Made by a program: the position numbers and the translations under genes. This document shows positions 1-6,405 of a stretch of DNA of 8,956 nt, piece after piece. Below the pieces are notes generated by a model. That model was not told where the DNA came from. It was given only the letters and a program-made list of their open reading frames with translations, and did not search any database. Source of the DNA: Bacillota bacterium (GTDB taxonomy: Bacteria; Bacillota; Bacilli; Alicyclobacillales; Alicyclobacillaceae); assembly GCA_021820805.1 (NCBI GenBank), contig JAKADF010000103.1, forward strand, positions 1 to 8,956. Reading direction: 5' to 3'. Numbering within the stretch: the first letter of the stretch is position 1; each line of letters starts with the position of its first letter.

Positions 1-98
1 GCACGCCTTGAATCAGTCGTAATCGATGTAATATTTACATCTTCAAAGTTTACTGTCTGATATTTCAGCAATGGTAACAGTAATTTTGACAGTAACAC
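1..98 (-). CDS. murE: MurE N-terminus (UDP-MurNAc-tripeptide synthetase), 3' part beyond window
   Basis: MurE ligases add the third stem-peptide amino acid (diaminopimelate or lysine) to UDP-MurNAc-L-Ala-D-Glu in the cytoplasm. Only 32 complete codons lie in the window. They start at GTG (98-96) with a perfect AGGAGG SD at 111-106, 7 nt upstream. The peptide begins MLLSKLLLPLL and reaches TDSR at residues 28-31. This matches the usual MurE start: a short leucine-rich helix, then a strand ending in the conserved DSR that contacts the uracil nucleotide. The gene follows spoVD after 61 nt with no terminator, as in Bacillus dcw clusters. The catalytic and substrate-specificity regions are outside the window, so which diamino acid is added cannot be judged. 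MurF or MurT Mur-family proteins are less likely given the motif and position. Confidence 0.85.
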   Translation of the reverse strand, partial: MLLSKLLLPLLKYQTVNFEDVNITSITTDSRR

Positions 99-105
99 GT
101 ATAAG

Positions 106-111
106 CCTCCT
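106..111 (-). promoter_or_regulatory. Ribosome binding site of murE
   Basis: A full AGGAGG lies 7 nt before a GTG codon. It fixes the murE start even though only a short N-terminal stretch of the gene is in the window. Confidence 0.85.
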
Positions 112-159
112 AATCTTTACGCAGGCCAATCATTCACCGGCCCACGCACCATGCCAAGA

Positions 160-2145
160 CTATTGTTTTTCTTTTGTCTTGTCAACGGGAGCACTGCCGG
201 AATTACCTGTTGGATTATCTCCTAGATAAATTCGCACAATAGATCCTGGTGTTACAAGTGTACCACCAGCCGGCGCCTGCGAAACGACGTATTTCCCTTG
301 TCCTAACATATCAGTCTTGATTTGTGCACTATTTTGAAGCGCGAGTTTTTTCGCGTCATCTACACTCATACCAACAAAATTAGGTAATGTTACTGGAATT
401 GTATCTCCCCACTTATATTTTTTCGGCAATCCGCCTGAAGATTTTGGAACACCCAAATACGTTAAGCTGTCATTCAAGATTGTACCGACAATCGGGGCTG
501 CAATCACGCCGCCAAAGACAACGCCGTTTTTGGGATGGGGATTGTCAATTGCCACATACGCAACAAGCTTCGGGTCATTTGCCGGAGCCATACCTATAAA
601 TGATACGATGTAATGGTTACTTGCATAACGGCCATTTTCTACAACCTGCGCAGTTCCTGTCTTTCCGCCAACTCTATAACCTTCTACATGGGCTTTACTT
701 CCGCTTCCAGAAGCAACTACGCTTTCTAACGCGCCGCGTACCGCTTGGGCTGTTTGAGTTGAAATTACCCGCCTGACCACGGTTGGTTTTGTTTGCGAGG
801 TAACCTCCCCCGTATCGTGGTTCTCCACTTCTGAAACCACGTATGGTTTCATGAGTTCTCCTCCATTTGCAATTGCGCCCATAGCCATTACTTGTTGAAT
901 TGGCGTAACGGAGACGCCTTGGCCGAAAGATGTGGTTGCGAGCTCCAAAGGTCCAACCTTGTTCAAATTAAACAATATACCGTTTCCTTCTCCAGGCAAG
1001 TCGATTCCAGTTTTCGAACCAAAGCCGAATTTTTTAATAAATGAGAAAAGCGTTTCCTTTCCAAGTCGTTCACCTAAAGCAATAAATCCTGGGTTGCACG
1101 AGTTTTCGACAACGTTTAAGAAACTTTCAGACCCGTGCCCACCGGATTTCCAACATCTAATCTTGTGGCCTGCAACCTCATAATAGCCAGGGTCAAAAAA
1201 CCTATCATTTAAATTCACTTTATTTTCTTGAAGTGCAGCTGAAAGGGTAACAATCTTAAAAGTCGACCCAGGTTCGAACGTTTGCCAAATCGCAAGATTA
1301 CGGTTGTAAGTTGCAGCAGGGTAGTCTTTCCAGTGCGATGGGTCAAATGTTGGATAATTAGCCATAGCCAGAATTGCTCCAGTTTTTGGATCTTCAACTA
1401 TCCCCACTGCGTGGTCTGGATTATATTCCGCAACTGCTTGCTCAAGTGCACGTTCAACAAATTGCTGAATATTCGCGTTAATTGTAAGTTTGACGTCAGA
1501 ACCATCCGTCGGTGGAACATAATTTTCACCTGTTCCCGGCATACGTTCTCCTTTAACATTTGCAAAAAAATTAATGTAACCTCGACTGCCGCGAAGAATG
1601 TTATCATATTGCCGTTCAATTCCAGTGATTCCTTGATTATCTGCCCCAGTAATACCTAGAACTTGAGCAGCTAAATTATCGTACGGGTACACCCGCTTTC
1701 CTTCTTCAGTTAGATAAATACCAGGCAGGTTCAAGTTTCTGACTTGCTCTGCCTGCGCATCCGTAATTCGTCTGCCTCCTGGATTTACATACACCATCAG
1801 AGTATTCTTTTTGAGAAGGGCTAGGATTTTGTCTTTAGTCATATTCAAAATAGGAGCGAGCTTCTGTGCCGTCCCCGGCTTGTCCTTCACTTGGGCCGGA
1901 ACTGCCATCACTGTTGGTGCACTGGCTGTGTAAACAAGTGGATCGCCGTTACTGTCCAGAATACTGCCACGGACACCTTCAAGTGGTATACTGCGGCTCC
2001 ACAATGCTTTAGCCTGCCCTGTTAACCATGAGGCTTGCAAGACCTGAATATAAGCAAGCCTTCCCACTAACATTCCAATCGCAGATAATAAACAGAGCAA
2101 AAGGAATACAAGACGACGTCTCACTACACCTTGCGTTACGCGCAC
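160..2145 (-). CDS. spoVD: SpoVD, sporulation-specific class B penicillin-binding protein (transpeptidase)
   Basis: SpoVD is a membrane-anchored D,D-transpeptidase that cross-links spore cortex peptidoglycan from the mother-cell side of the outer forespore membrane. The 661-residue protein has one N-terminal membrane helix (about 11-35), a PBP dimerization domain (about 50-210) and a transpeptidase domain. The catalytic motifs are STFK (Ser294-Lys297), SCN (349-351) and KTG (495-497). One PASTA domain (about 583-642) follows, then a short Lys-rich tail. RCWKSGGHG (330-338) and NSCNPGF are typical of SpoVD rather than PBP 2B, and carry a cysteine pair (Cys331, Cys350). The frame opens at TTG 2160, but GTG 2145 is preferred: GGGGGGA lies 6 nt upstream, and MRVTQGVVRRRL aligns with the Bacillus subtilis start MRVSNVTVRKRL. 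It follows pbpB after 84 nt and ends in TAG, with murE 61 nt downstream. Confidence 0.96.
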   Translation of the reverse strand: MRVTQGVVRRRLVFLLLCLLSAIGMLVGRLAYIQVLQASWLTGQAKALWSRSIPLEGVRGSILDSNGDPLVYTASAPTVMAVPAQVKDKPGTAQKLAPILNMTKDKILALLKKNTLMVYVNPGGRRITDAQAEQVRNLNLPGIYLTEEGKRVYPYDNLAAQVLGITGADNQGITGIERQYDNILRGSRGYINFFANVKGERMPGTGENYVPPTDGSDVKLTINANIQQFVERALEQAVAEYNPDHAVGIVEDPKTGAILAMANYPTFDPSHWKDYPAATYNRNLAIWQTFEPGSTFKIVTLSAALQENKVNLNDRFFDPGYYEVAGHKIRCWKSGGHGSESFLNVVENSCNPGFIALGERLGKETLFSFIKKFGFGSKTGIDLPGEGNGILFNLNKVGPLELATTSFGQGVSVTPIQQVMAMGAIANGGELMKPYVVSEVENHDTGEVTSQTKPTVVRRVISTQTAQAVRGALESVVASGSGSKAHVEGYRVGGKTGTAQVVENGRYASNHYIVSFIGMAPANDPKLVAYVAIDNPHPKNGVVFGGVIAAPIVGTILNDSLTYLGVPKSSGGLPKKYKWGDTIPVTLPNFVGMSVDDAKKLALQNSAQIKTDMLGQGKYVVSQAPAGGTLVTPGSIVRIYLGDNPTGNSGSAPVDKTKEKQ

Positions 2146-2151
2146 CAAGTT

Positions 2152-2158
2152 TCCCCCC
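2152..2158 (-). promoter_or_regulatory. SD-like G-run that sets the spoVD start
   Basis: GGGGGGA lies 6 nt before GTG 2145. The longer reading from TTG 2160 would place this G-run inside the coding sequence and leave that codon without a recognisable SD. Confidence 0.65.
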
Positions 2159-2178
2159 AAAGCCTATTTCTCGAGAAT

Positions 2179-2207
2179 ATCCTATGCGGACAATCTGTTT
2201 AATAGAC
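2179..2207 (-). promoter_or_regulatory. Candidate sigma-E-type promoter for spoVD
   Basis: Reading the minus strand, GTCTATT (2207-2201) is followed by exactly 14 nt and then CATAGGAT (2186-2179). The sigma-E consensus is roughly a -35 ending ATATT, a 14-nt spacer and a -10 of CATACAnT. Here the -35 shares TATT and the -10 matches CATA plus the final T. A start about 7 nt past the -10 would give a leader of roughly 27 nt to GTG 2145, with room for the G-rich SD. In B. subtilis spoVD is sigma-E dependent, so the position fits. The match is imperfect and the call is tentative. Confidence 0.4.
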
Positions 2208-2229
2208 GTATTAGGGGGACTCTCAATAC

Positions 2230-4407
2230 TTATTCCGTTAATTTAGGAGGCTCGCAAGTTACAGTTACCTGTGCTCCTTGAGAAACATTTTGACCAGGGG
2301 GGATAGATTGAGACGTAACGTAGCCGGTACCTTCTGGATGAAAACCAACCCCCAAAGCGGTAAGAAGGTTTCCTGCCTCACGCATTGATAAACCAGTCAA
2401 ATCCGGCATTGGCACTGAACTCATCTTGCCGCCAGGCATCCAAATATACAATTTAGATGGAGAAGGCACCTCAAGACCTGCAGGAGGCCACTGTCTTGTT
2501 GCCGTCGTTCCATCACCAATGATGACTGGTGACAAACCTTCTCCTTTAACAGCCTGCTCGGCTTGTGCTTTCGTTTTACCTGTAACGTTTGGCGTCTCTA
2601 CGTACTTACTCACAGATTGCTTATTCGTATTCGCATCGGCTAATGAGGAAGCGTCTCCTTTTGGAGGAATGTGATAGTACTGTAGACAATCCAATAAGAT
2701 ATTTTTTGCAGGAGGTGTAGCGATTGTACTTCCCCATGTATTCGCCTCGGCTGTCTTAGGCCAGTTTACTGTTACGTAAACCTCAACCTTCGGATCTTCC
2801 GCTGGAGCATAACCGATAAAGGACACATTAAACCGATTGGAATAATACTGTCCATCCGGTGCAACAGCCTGTGCGGTCCCGGTTTTACCAGCAACATCAT
2901 ATCCCTTTATCAGAGCTGCCGAGTCAATCCCTTTCGAGACATCAAGAACCATCGTTTGATTTACTACAGATATAACACTAGGTGGAATAAAATCCTGACG
3001 AACAACTGTCGGACTTATCTTTTTAATTACTTTACCATTCGAATCGATAATCGCTTTAGCCAAGTACGGTTTCATCAATTTTCCACCATTCGCAATCGCA
3101 CCAATTGCAGCCATCTGCTGCAGAGGGGTAACTGATATCCCTTGTCCAAAACCAGATGTTGCCAGTTCAATTTTATGCTGCTCTGAAGGAGGAAACAATA
3201 TCGATGTCGCTTCAGCAGGCAAATCTATCCCGGTCTTTTGCATAAAACCAAAATCTTGCATGTATTTTAATAGATTTGGCCAGCCAAGACGCATTGCTAT
3301 CGTTGCAAAGCCAACATTACTAGACATTTCAAGTGCCTGGCGGAAGGTGATTTCCCCCCACCCTTTATAGTTCCAGTCATTTATTTGACGACCGTCTACC
3401 ACAATATGACCTGACATAAAGCTTTGATTTAAAGATATGGTATTCGTCGCGAGTGCCGCTGCGAGTACAATCACTTTGAAAGTTGAACCAGGTTCGAAAG
3501 CACTGTTCACCGCCCAGTTATTAGATAGAGCATCACCGCTTGCCTGCCAATATGTATTCGGATTAAATGTTGGACGGCTTGACATACCAAGAATGGCTCC
3601 AGTCCTCGGATCTGTAACTATAATTGCCGCATGGTCTGGATGGTACTGGTTTACGATATTATCCATCTCATGTTCAACAAAACCTTGAATAGTCTGGTCA
3701 ATTGTTGTTTCCACACTGTCTCCAGACTTCGGCTGTTTTACAACATTGATAGACGTTGGTATAGGGAATCCTTGTGCATCCTGGGTATAGTCAACCTGAC
3801 CATTTTCTCCAGAAAGCACACTGTTGTACTCTGCTTCAAGTCCACCGTCGCCGACGCCCTTTGGTCCAACATATCCTAAAGTATTAGCAGCAAAAGTCCC
3901 GAATGGGTAAAACCGCTGCTCTGTAGGTGTAAAAGTAACATTTTGCTCATGATTCATCGCTTTTAAGGCAGATTCGATTTGTTCCTTTTGCGGCTCTAGT
4001 ACAGGATGCGGCCACCTTATCCACTTGGCGTCTATCTGTATAGTAGGAAGCACTTCATTGACTGGTACTTGCAAGGCCTTTGAAAGGACATTTGCCAGTG
4101 TTGACTTGTCGGGGAATGCGGCGGTTTCAATATCCATCATGAAAGCTGGCACATCATAGGCTAAACGATTGCCAGATGAGTCAAGCAATGCTCCTCGCGG
4201 TGCAAGAATCGTATGTTCCTCATCTTGGGCTTGACCAGCTGATTTTAGTAGCCCTGGTCCAAAGACTTTCTGTATATATTCGACTCTCCATACGATAACC
4301 GCGAGCAACGCCAAGAGTCCTGCCTGCAGGAATATTATTCTTTTGCGGTGGCGGCTTTGGCGTTTTAAATTCGGACTTCTTCTTGTTCTTTGTTGTCTTT
4401 TATCCAT
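2230..4407 (-). CDS. pbpB: PBP 2B, divisome class B transpeptidase with two PASTA domains
   Basis: PBP 2B (the FtsI counterpart) cross-links septal peptidoglycan as part of the FtsL/DivIC/FtsW complex, with its catalytic domain outside the membrane. The 725-residue product starts with a strongly basic cytoplasmic tail (11 Arg/Lys in residues 1-23) and a single membrane helix (about 24-40). A PBP dimerization domain (about 65-220) precedes the transpeptidase domain, which carries STFK (Ser308-Lys311), SSN (362-364) and KTG (508-510). Two C-terminal PASTA domains cover about 601-659 and 661-719. The length is close to B. subtilis PBP 2B. It lacks the SpoVD cysteine block, which separates it from its downstream paralogue. 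ATG 4407 has GGAG at 4421-4418 with 10 nt spacing, starting 1 nt after the ftsL stop, so the two genes are probably translationally coupled. Confidence 0.96.
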   Translation of the reverse strand: MDKRQQRTRRSPNLKRQSRHRKRIIFLQAGLLALLAVIVWRVEYIQKVFGPGLLKSAGQAQDEEHTILAPRGALLDSSGNRLAYDVPAFMMDIETAAFPDKSTLANVLSKALQVPVNEVLPTIQIDAKWIRWPHPVLEPQKEQIESALKAMNHEQNVTFTPTEQRFYPFGTFAANTLGYVGPKGVGDGGLEAEYNSVLSGENGQVDYTQDAQGFPIPTSINVVKQPKSGDSVETTIDQTIQGFVEHEMDNIVNQYHPDHAAIIVTDPRTGAILGMSSRPTFNPNTYWQASGDALSNNWAVNSAFEPGSTFKVIVLAAALATNTISLNQSFMSGHIVVDGRQINDWNYKGWGEITFRQALEMSSNVGFATIAMRLGWPNLLKYMQDFGFMQKTGIDLPAEATSILFPPSEQHKIELATSGFGQGISVTPLQQMAAIGAIANGGKLMKPYLAKAIIDSNGKVIKKISPTVVRQDFIPPSVISVVNQTMVLDVSKGIDSAALIKGYDVAGKTGTAQAVAPDGQYYSNRFNVSFIGYAPAEDPKVEVYVTVNWPKTAEANTWGSTIATPPAKNILLDCLQYYHIPPKGDASSLADANTNKQSVSKYVETPNVTGKTKAQAEQAVKGEGLSPVIIGDGTTATRQWPPAGLEVPSPSKLYIWMPGGKMSSVPMPDLTGLSMREAGNLLTALGVGFHPEGTGYVTSQSIPPGQNVSQGAQVTVTCEPPKLTE

Positions 4408-4422
4408 AAAAAACGATCTCCA

Positions 4423-4791
4423 TCACTTTCCGCTTACCGAACCACCGATACGGACTGGGTTTGCATACTGCATATGTAACTTGCCTAGCGCGATATTGAG
4501 TATCCGTGATGGCCGCTCAAGCTCATCAACTTGTGCAGTAAGTGATGCATTGCTTGCGGTCATTTTTTGTATCTGCGTTTGCAGCTTAACATTTGCATAG
4601 CTCAAACTATAAATCTCTGCACCCTTCGCACTAACAAACCATAACGCACTAACTGCGAGTGCAACACACAGAATTATACTAAGCCTGTTCCTGCGCTCTG
4701 ATTTTCGAGTATCTGCTTCTACGTTATGGGTAATCTGCCGTTCTTCTATCCGTGCACGATAAGAATCTGTATTATTTTTTACAGCTAACAT
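4423..4791 (-). CDS. ftsL: FtsL, septum-formation bitopic membrane protein
   Basis: FtsL is a small divisome protein that pairs with DivIC/FtsB and helps activate septal wall synthesis by PBP 2B and FtsW. The 122-residue product has a polar, charged cytoplasmic N-terminus (1-36), one membrane helix (about 37-54), and an external coiled coil (about 58-92) with leucine-zipper-like spacing. ERPSRIL at 92-98 matches the conserved Pro-Ser-Arg-Ile region that ends the FtsL/DivIC coiled coil. Sequence conservation in this family is low, so the call rests on topology, that motif and the position between rsmH and pbpB. ATG 4791 has GGAGG at 4802-4798 with 6 nt spacing. The rsmH stop is 16 nt upstream. 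Confidence 0.9.
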   Translation of the reverse strand: MLAVKNNTDSYRARIEERQITHNVEADTRKSERRNRLSIILCVALAVSALWFVSAKGAEIYSLSYANVKLQTQIQKMTASNASLTAQVDELERPSRILNIALGKLHMQYANPVRIGGSVSGK

Positions 4792-4807
4792 GATATTCCT
4801 CCCATCT

Positions 4808-5749
4808 CTATTCCGGTAATTTTTCGATAACTCTCAATTTCGCTGACCGTGCACGCGGGTTTATGCTTACTTCTGTATCACTTGGTATCACTGGTTTACG
4901 CGCTATGAGTTTCCCTTTAGGCTTCTGGTTGCAACGGCAAACCGGAAAGTCAGGAGGGCAGACACAGCCCTTTGTCCATTCGTTAAACGTGTGCTTTACA
5001 ATTCTGTCCTCAAGCGAGTGAAAGGTAATGACAGCCATTCGTCCGCCTGGTTTAAGCAGCTTGAATGCTCCATGGACAGCTTCCTCTAAGCTGCCAAGTT
5101 CATCATTCACTGCAATACGCAAAGCTTGGAACACGCGCTTCGCGGGATGTCCCCCCGTACGTCTTGCAGCTGCAGGAATTGCTTCTTTTACAATGTCAGC
5201 AAGCTCCGTGGTCGTTAAAATCGGCCTCAAATTGCGCTGCTTTATGATGGCCTTTGCAATACGTCTGCTAAATTTTTCTTCGCCATATCTGTAAAATATT
5301 GACGTTAATTCACTTTCTTCCAGGTCTTGAACTAAGTTTGCGGCGGAAATCGAACTTGTTCGATCCATCCTCATATCGAGCGGGGCATCCATCCGATAGC
5401 TGAAACCCCGTTCTGCTTCATCGAATTGTGGAGAAGAAACACCGAGGTCAAACACAATGCCATCCACATTTGCAAAGCCACAGTTTGTAGCCACATCGAA
5501 AACGTTGCGAAAATTCGTATGAACAAAAACAACGCGATTTCCATACTGTGAAAGCTTACTCTTAGCGTGATTTAGTGCAATTTCGTCCTGGTCAAGCGCA
5601 AGTAACTTTCCGCTCGGAGACGACTCTTGCAACAACAGCTCACTATGACCTGCCCCGCCAAGCGTGCAATCAATGTAACGCCCTTCAGCTCTTGGCAAAA
5701 CCAAAGAAACGGTCTCATGTAACAGAACTGTCTCATGCACAAAAGCCAA
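4808..5749 (-). CDS. rsmH: RsmH (MraW), 16S rRNA m4C1402 N4-methyltransferase
   Basis: RsmH uses S-adenosylmethionine to methylate N4 of C1402 in the 16S rRNA decoding centre. In the 313-residue reading, the SAM-binding motif I DCTLGGAGHSE lies at 27-37, an acidic DQDE at 53-56 and DLGVSSPQFD at 101-110. The conserved stretch HPAKRVFQALRIAVNDEL is at 201-218. A Cys-rich loop (CVC...CRC, about 262-273), common in Gram-positive members, follows. The frame is open from GTG 5758, but that codon overlaps the SD AGGAG (5762-5758). TTG 5749, with 8 nt spacing, gives MAFVHETVLLHETV, which fits the family N-terminus. The gene lies 28 nt after mraZ and 16 nt before ftsL. The MraW name reflects cluster position; no direct wall role is implied. 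Confidence 0.96.
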   Translation of the reverse strand: MAFVHETVLLHETVSLVLPRAEGRYIDCTLGGAGHSELLLQESSPSGKLLALDQDEIALNHAKSKLSQYGNRVVFVHTNFRNVFDVATNCGFANVDGIVFDLGVSSPQFDEAERGFSYRMDAPLDMRMDRTSSISAANLVQDLEESELTSIFYRYGEEKFSRRIAKAIIKQRNLRPILTTTELADIVKEAIPAAARRTGGHPAKRVFQALRIAVNDELGSLEEAVHGAFKLLKPGGRMAVITFHSLEDRIVKHTFNEWTKGCVCPPDFPVCRCNQKPKGKLIARKPVIPSDTEVSINPRARSAKLRVIEKLPE

Positions 5750-5757
5750 TAGCGCCA

Positions 5758-5762
5758 CTCCT
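5758..5762 (-). promoter_or_regulatory. Ribosome binding site that sets the rsmH TTG start
   Basis: AGGAG here overlaps the upstream GTG codon (5758-5756), so that GTG cannot sensibly be the start. The next start codon in frame at normal spacing is TTG 5749, 8 nt downstream. Confidence 0.75.
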
Positions 5763-5777
5763 AAAGTACATTCTCAT

Positions 5778-6209
5778 TCAAAAAGACAAATCAACCATGT
5801 TCTCTGCAATTTCTGCAAATGACTGTGCAGCATCGTCAGAATAAGTTTGCCAATTGCCGCTATTCCATATTTCAACACGGTTCGACACGCCTATAACAAC
5901 ACAATCTTTTTCAAGTTCTGCATAGGTTCTGAGACCTGCGGGAATTAAAATACGGCCTTGTTTGTCTAATTCACACTCGCACGCTCCCGAGAAGAAAAAG
6001 CGTACAAACGAACGTGCGTCAGCTCTCGTCATAGGAAGCTTCTTTAACTTTTCTTCTAATACTTCCCATTCGGACATTGGGTATACGAATAAGCACTTAT
6101 CTAAGCCACGCGTCATGACAAATACAGAACCAAGTTCCTCACGAAACTTAGCAGGAACGATAATTCTCCCTTTGTCATCTAAAGCGTGTTGAAATTCACC
6201 CATGAACAC
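5778..6209 (-). CDS. mraZ: MraZ, transcriptional regulator of the dcw cluster
   Basis: MraZ is a small ring-forming DNA-binding protein that represses its own operon through repeats in the promoter region. The 143-residue product holds two SpoVT/AbrB-like swapped-hairpin domains, each with the DxxxGR core: DDKGR at 11-15 and DKQGR at 82-86, both followed by (I/L)(I/L)xP(A). Length and N-terminus (MFMGEFQH) match B. subtilis MraZ. GTG 6209 is chosen over ATG 6203 because GGGTGA (6221-6216) sits 6 nt before it and because of the family N-terminus. It is the first gene of the dcw transcription unit, and its upstream DNA carries 10-bp repeats that look like its own operator. It ends in TGA, 28 nt before rsmH. 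Confidence 0.96.
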   Translation of the reverse strand: MFMGEFQHALDDKGRIIVPAKFREELGSVFVMTRGLDKCLFVYPMSEWEVLEEKLKKLPMTRADARSFVRFFFSGACECELDKQGRILIPAGLRTYAELEKDCVVIGVSNRVEIWNSGNWQTYSDDAAQSFAEIAENMVDLSF

Positions 6210-6226
6210 GCGGCTTCACCCTTCAG

Positions 6227-6261
6227 CTCCAACAGTCCCCACTTTACCCCACATCAAACCA
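6227..6261 (-). promoter_or_regulatory. MraZ operator: four TGGnn boxes at 10-bp spacing
   Basis: On the minus strand the boxes read TGGTT (6261-6257), TGGGG (6251-6247), TGGGG (6241-6237) and TGGAG (6231-6227), each separated by exactly 5 nt. The E. coli MraZ operator is TGGGN repeated with 5-nt spacers. The two central boxes match perfectly; the outer two match at TGG. The array lies between the likely -10 and the mraZ start, where bound MraZ rings would block initiation or early elongation. Function is inferred from the match and position. Confidence 0.8.
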
Positions 6262-6289
6262 CTGTATTATGGTTTCGTCTCTCTGCTAA
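6261..6289 (-). promoter_or_regulatory. Candidate vegetative promoter of the mraZ-dcw operon
   Basis: Two overlapping readings exist on the minus strand. CATAAT (6271-6266) is a 5/6 match to a sigma-A -10 but lacks a good -35. TTAGCA (6289-6284), 17 nt, then TACAGT (6266-6261) gives 4/6 matches at both elements. Either reading starts transcription just before or within the MraZ box array and gives a leader of roughly 40-55 nt. The promoter location is likely; the exact hexamers are uncertain. Confidence 0.45.
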
Positions 6290-6348
6290 AATCTCCTGCA
6301 ACTAATTTGAGTTTTTTTATGGAATTTAGTGAACAAGAAGTAATCGAC

Positions 6349-6388
6349 AAAATAAAAGAGGCACCGCTAGCGGCGCCTCTTTTATTTT
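6349..6388 (-). terminator. Rho-independent terminator of bshC
   Basis: An 18-bp stem pairs 6349-6366 with 6371-6388 around a 4-nt loop. The core is GC-rich and the arms end in A-rich and U-rich tracts. The one irregular pair (6363/6374) is a G-U wobble in minus-strand RNA but an A-C mismatch in plus-strand RNA, so the structure favours minus-strand transcripts. It begins 17 nt after the bshC stop and separates bshC from the mraZ promoter. Confidence 0.88.
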
Positions 6389-6405
6389 TCGGGGCGAGTA
6401 TCCAA

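Noticed and set aside
121..145. GGCC-containing partial inverted repeat in the spoVD-murE gap
   Set aside because: The arms are only about four bases and no U-run follows, so it is not supported as a terminator or operator.
1215..1659. Minus-strand and plus-strand frames of 60-125 codons inside spoVD
   Set aside because: They are alternate-frame shadows of the transpeptidase and dimerization domains, without SD or recognisable domains. The other short plus-strand frames in pbpB, rsmH, mraZ and bshC are rejected for the same reason.
2146..2160. TTG 2160 as the spoVD start
   Set aside because: It would put the G-run SD inside the gene, and the extra five residues do not align with SpoVD N-termini.
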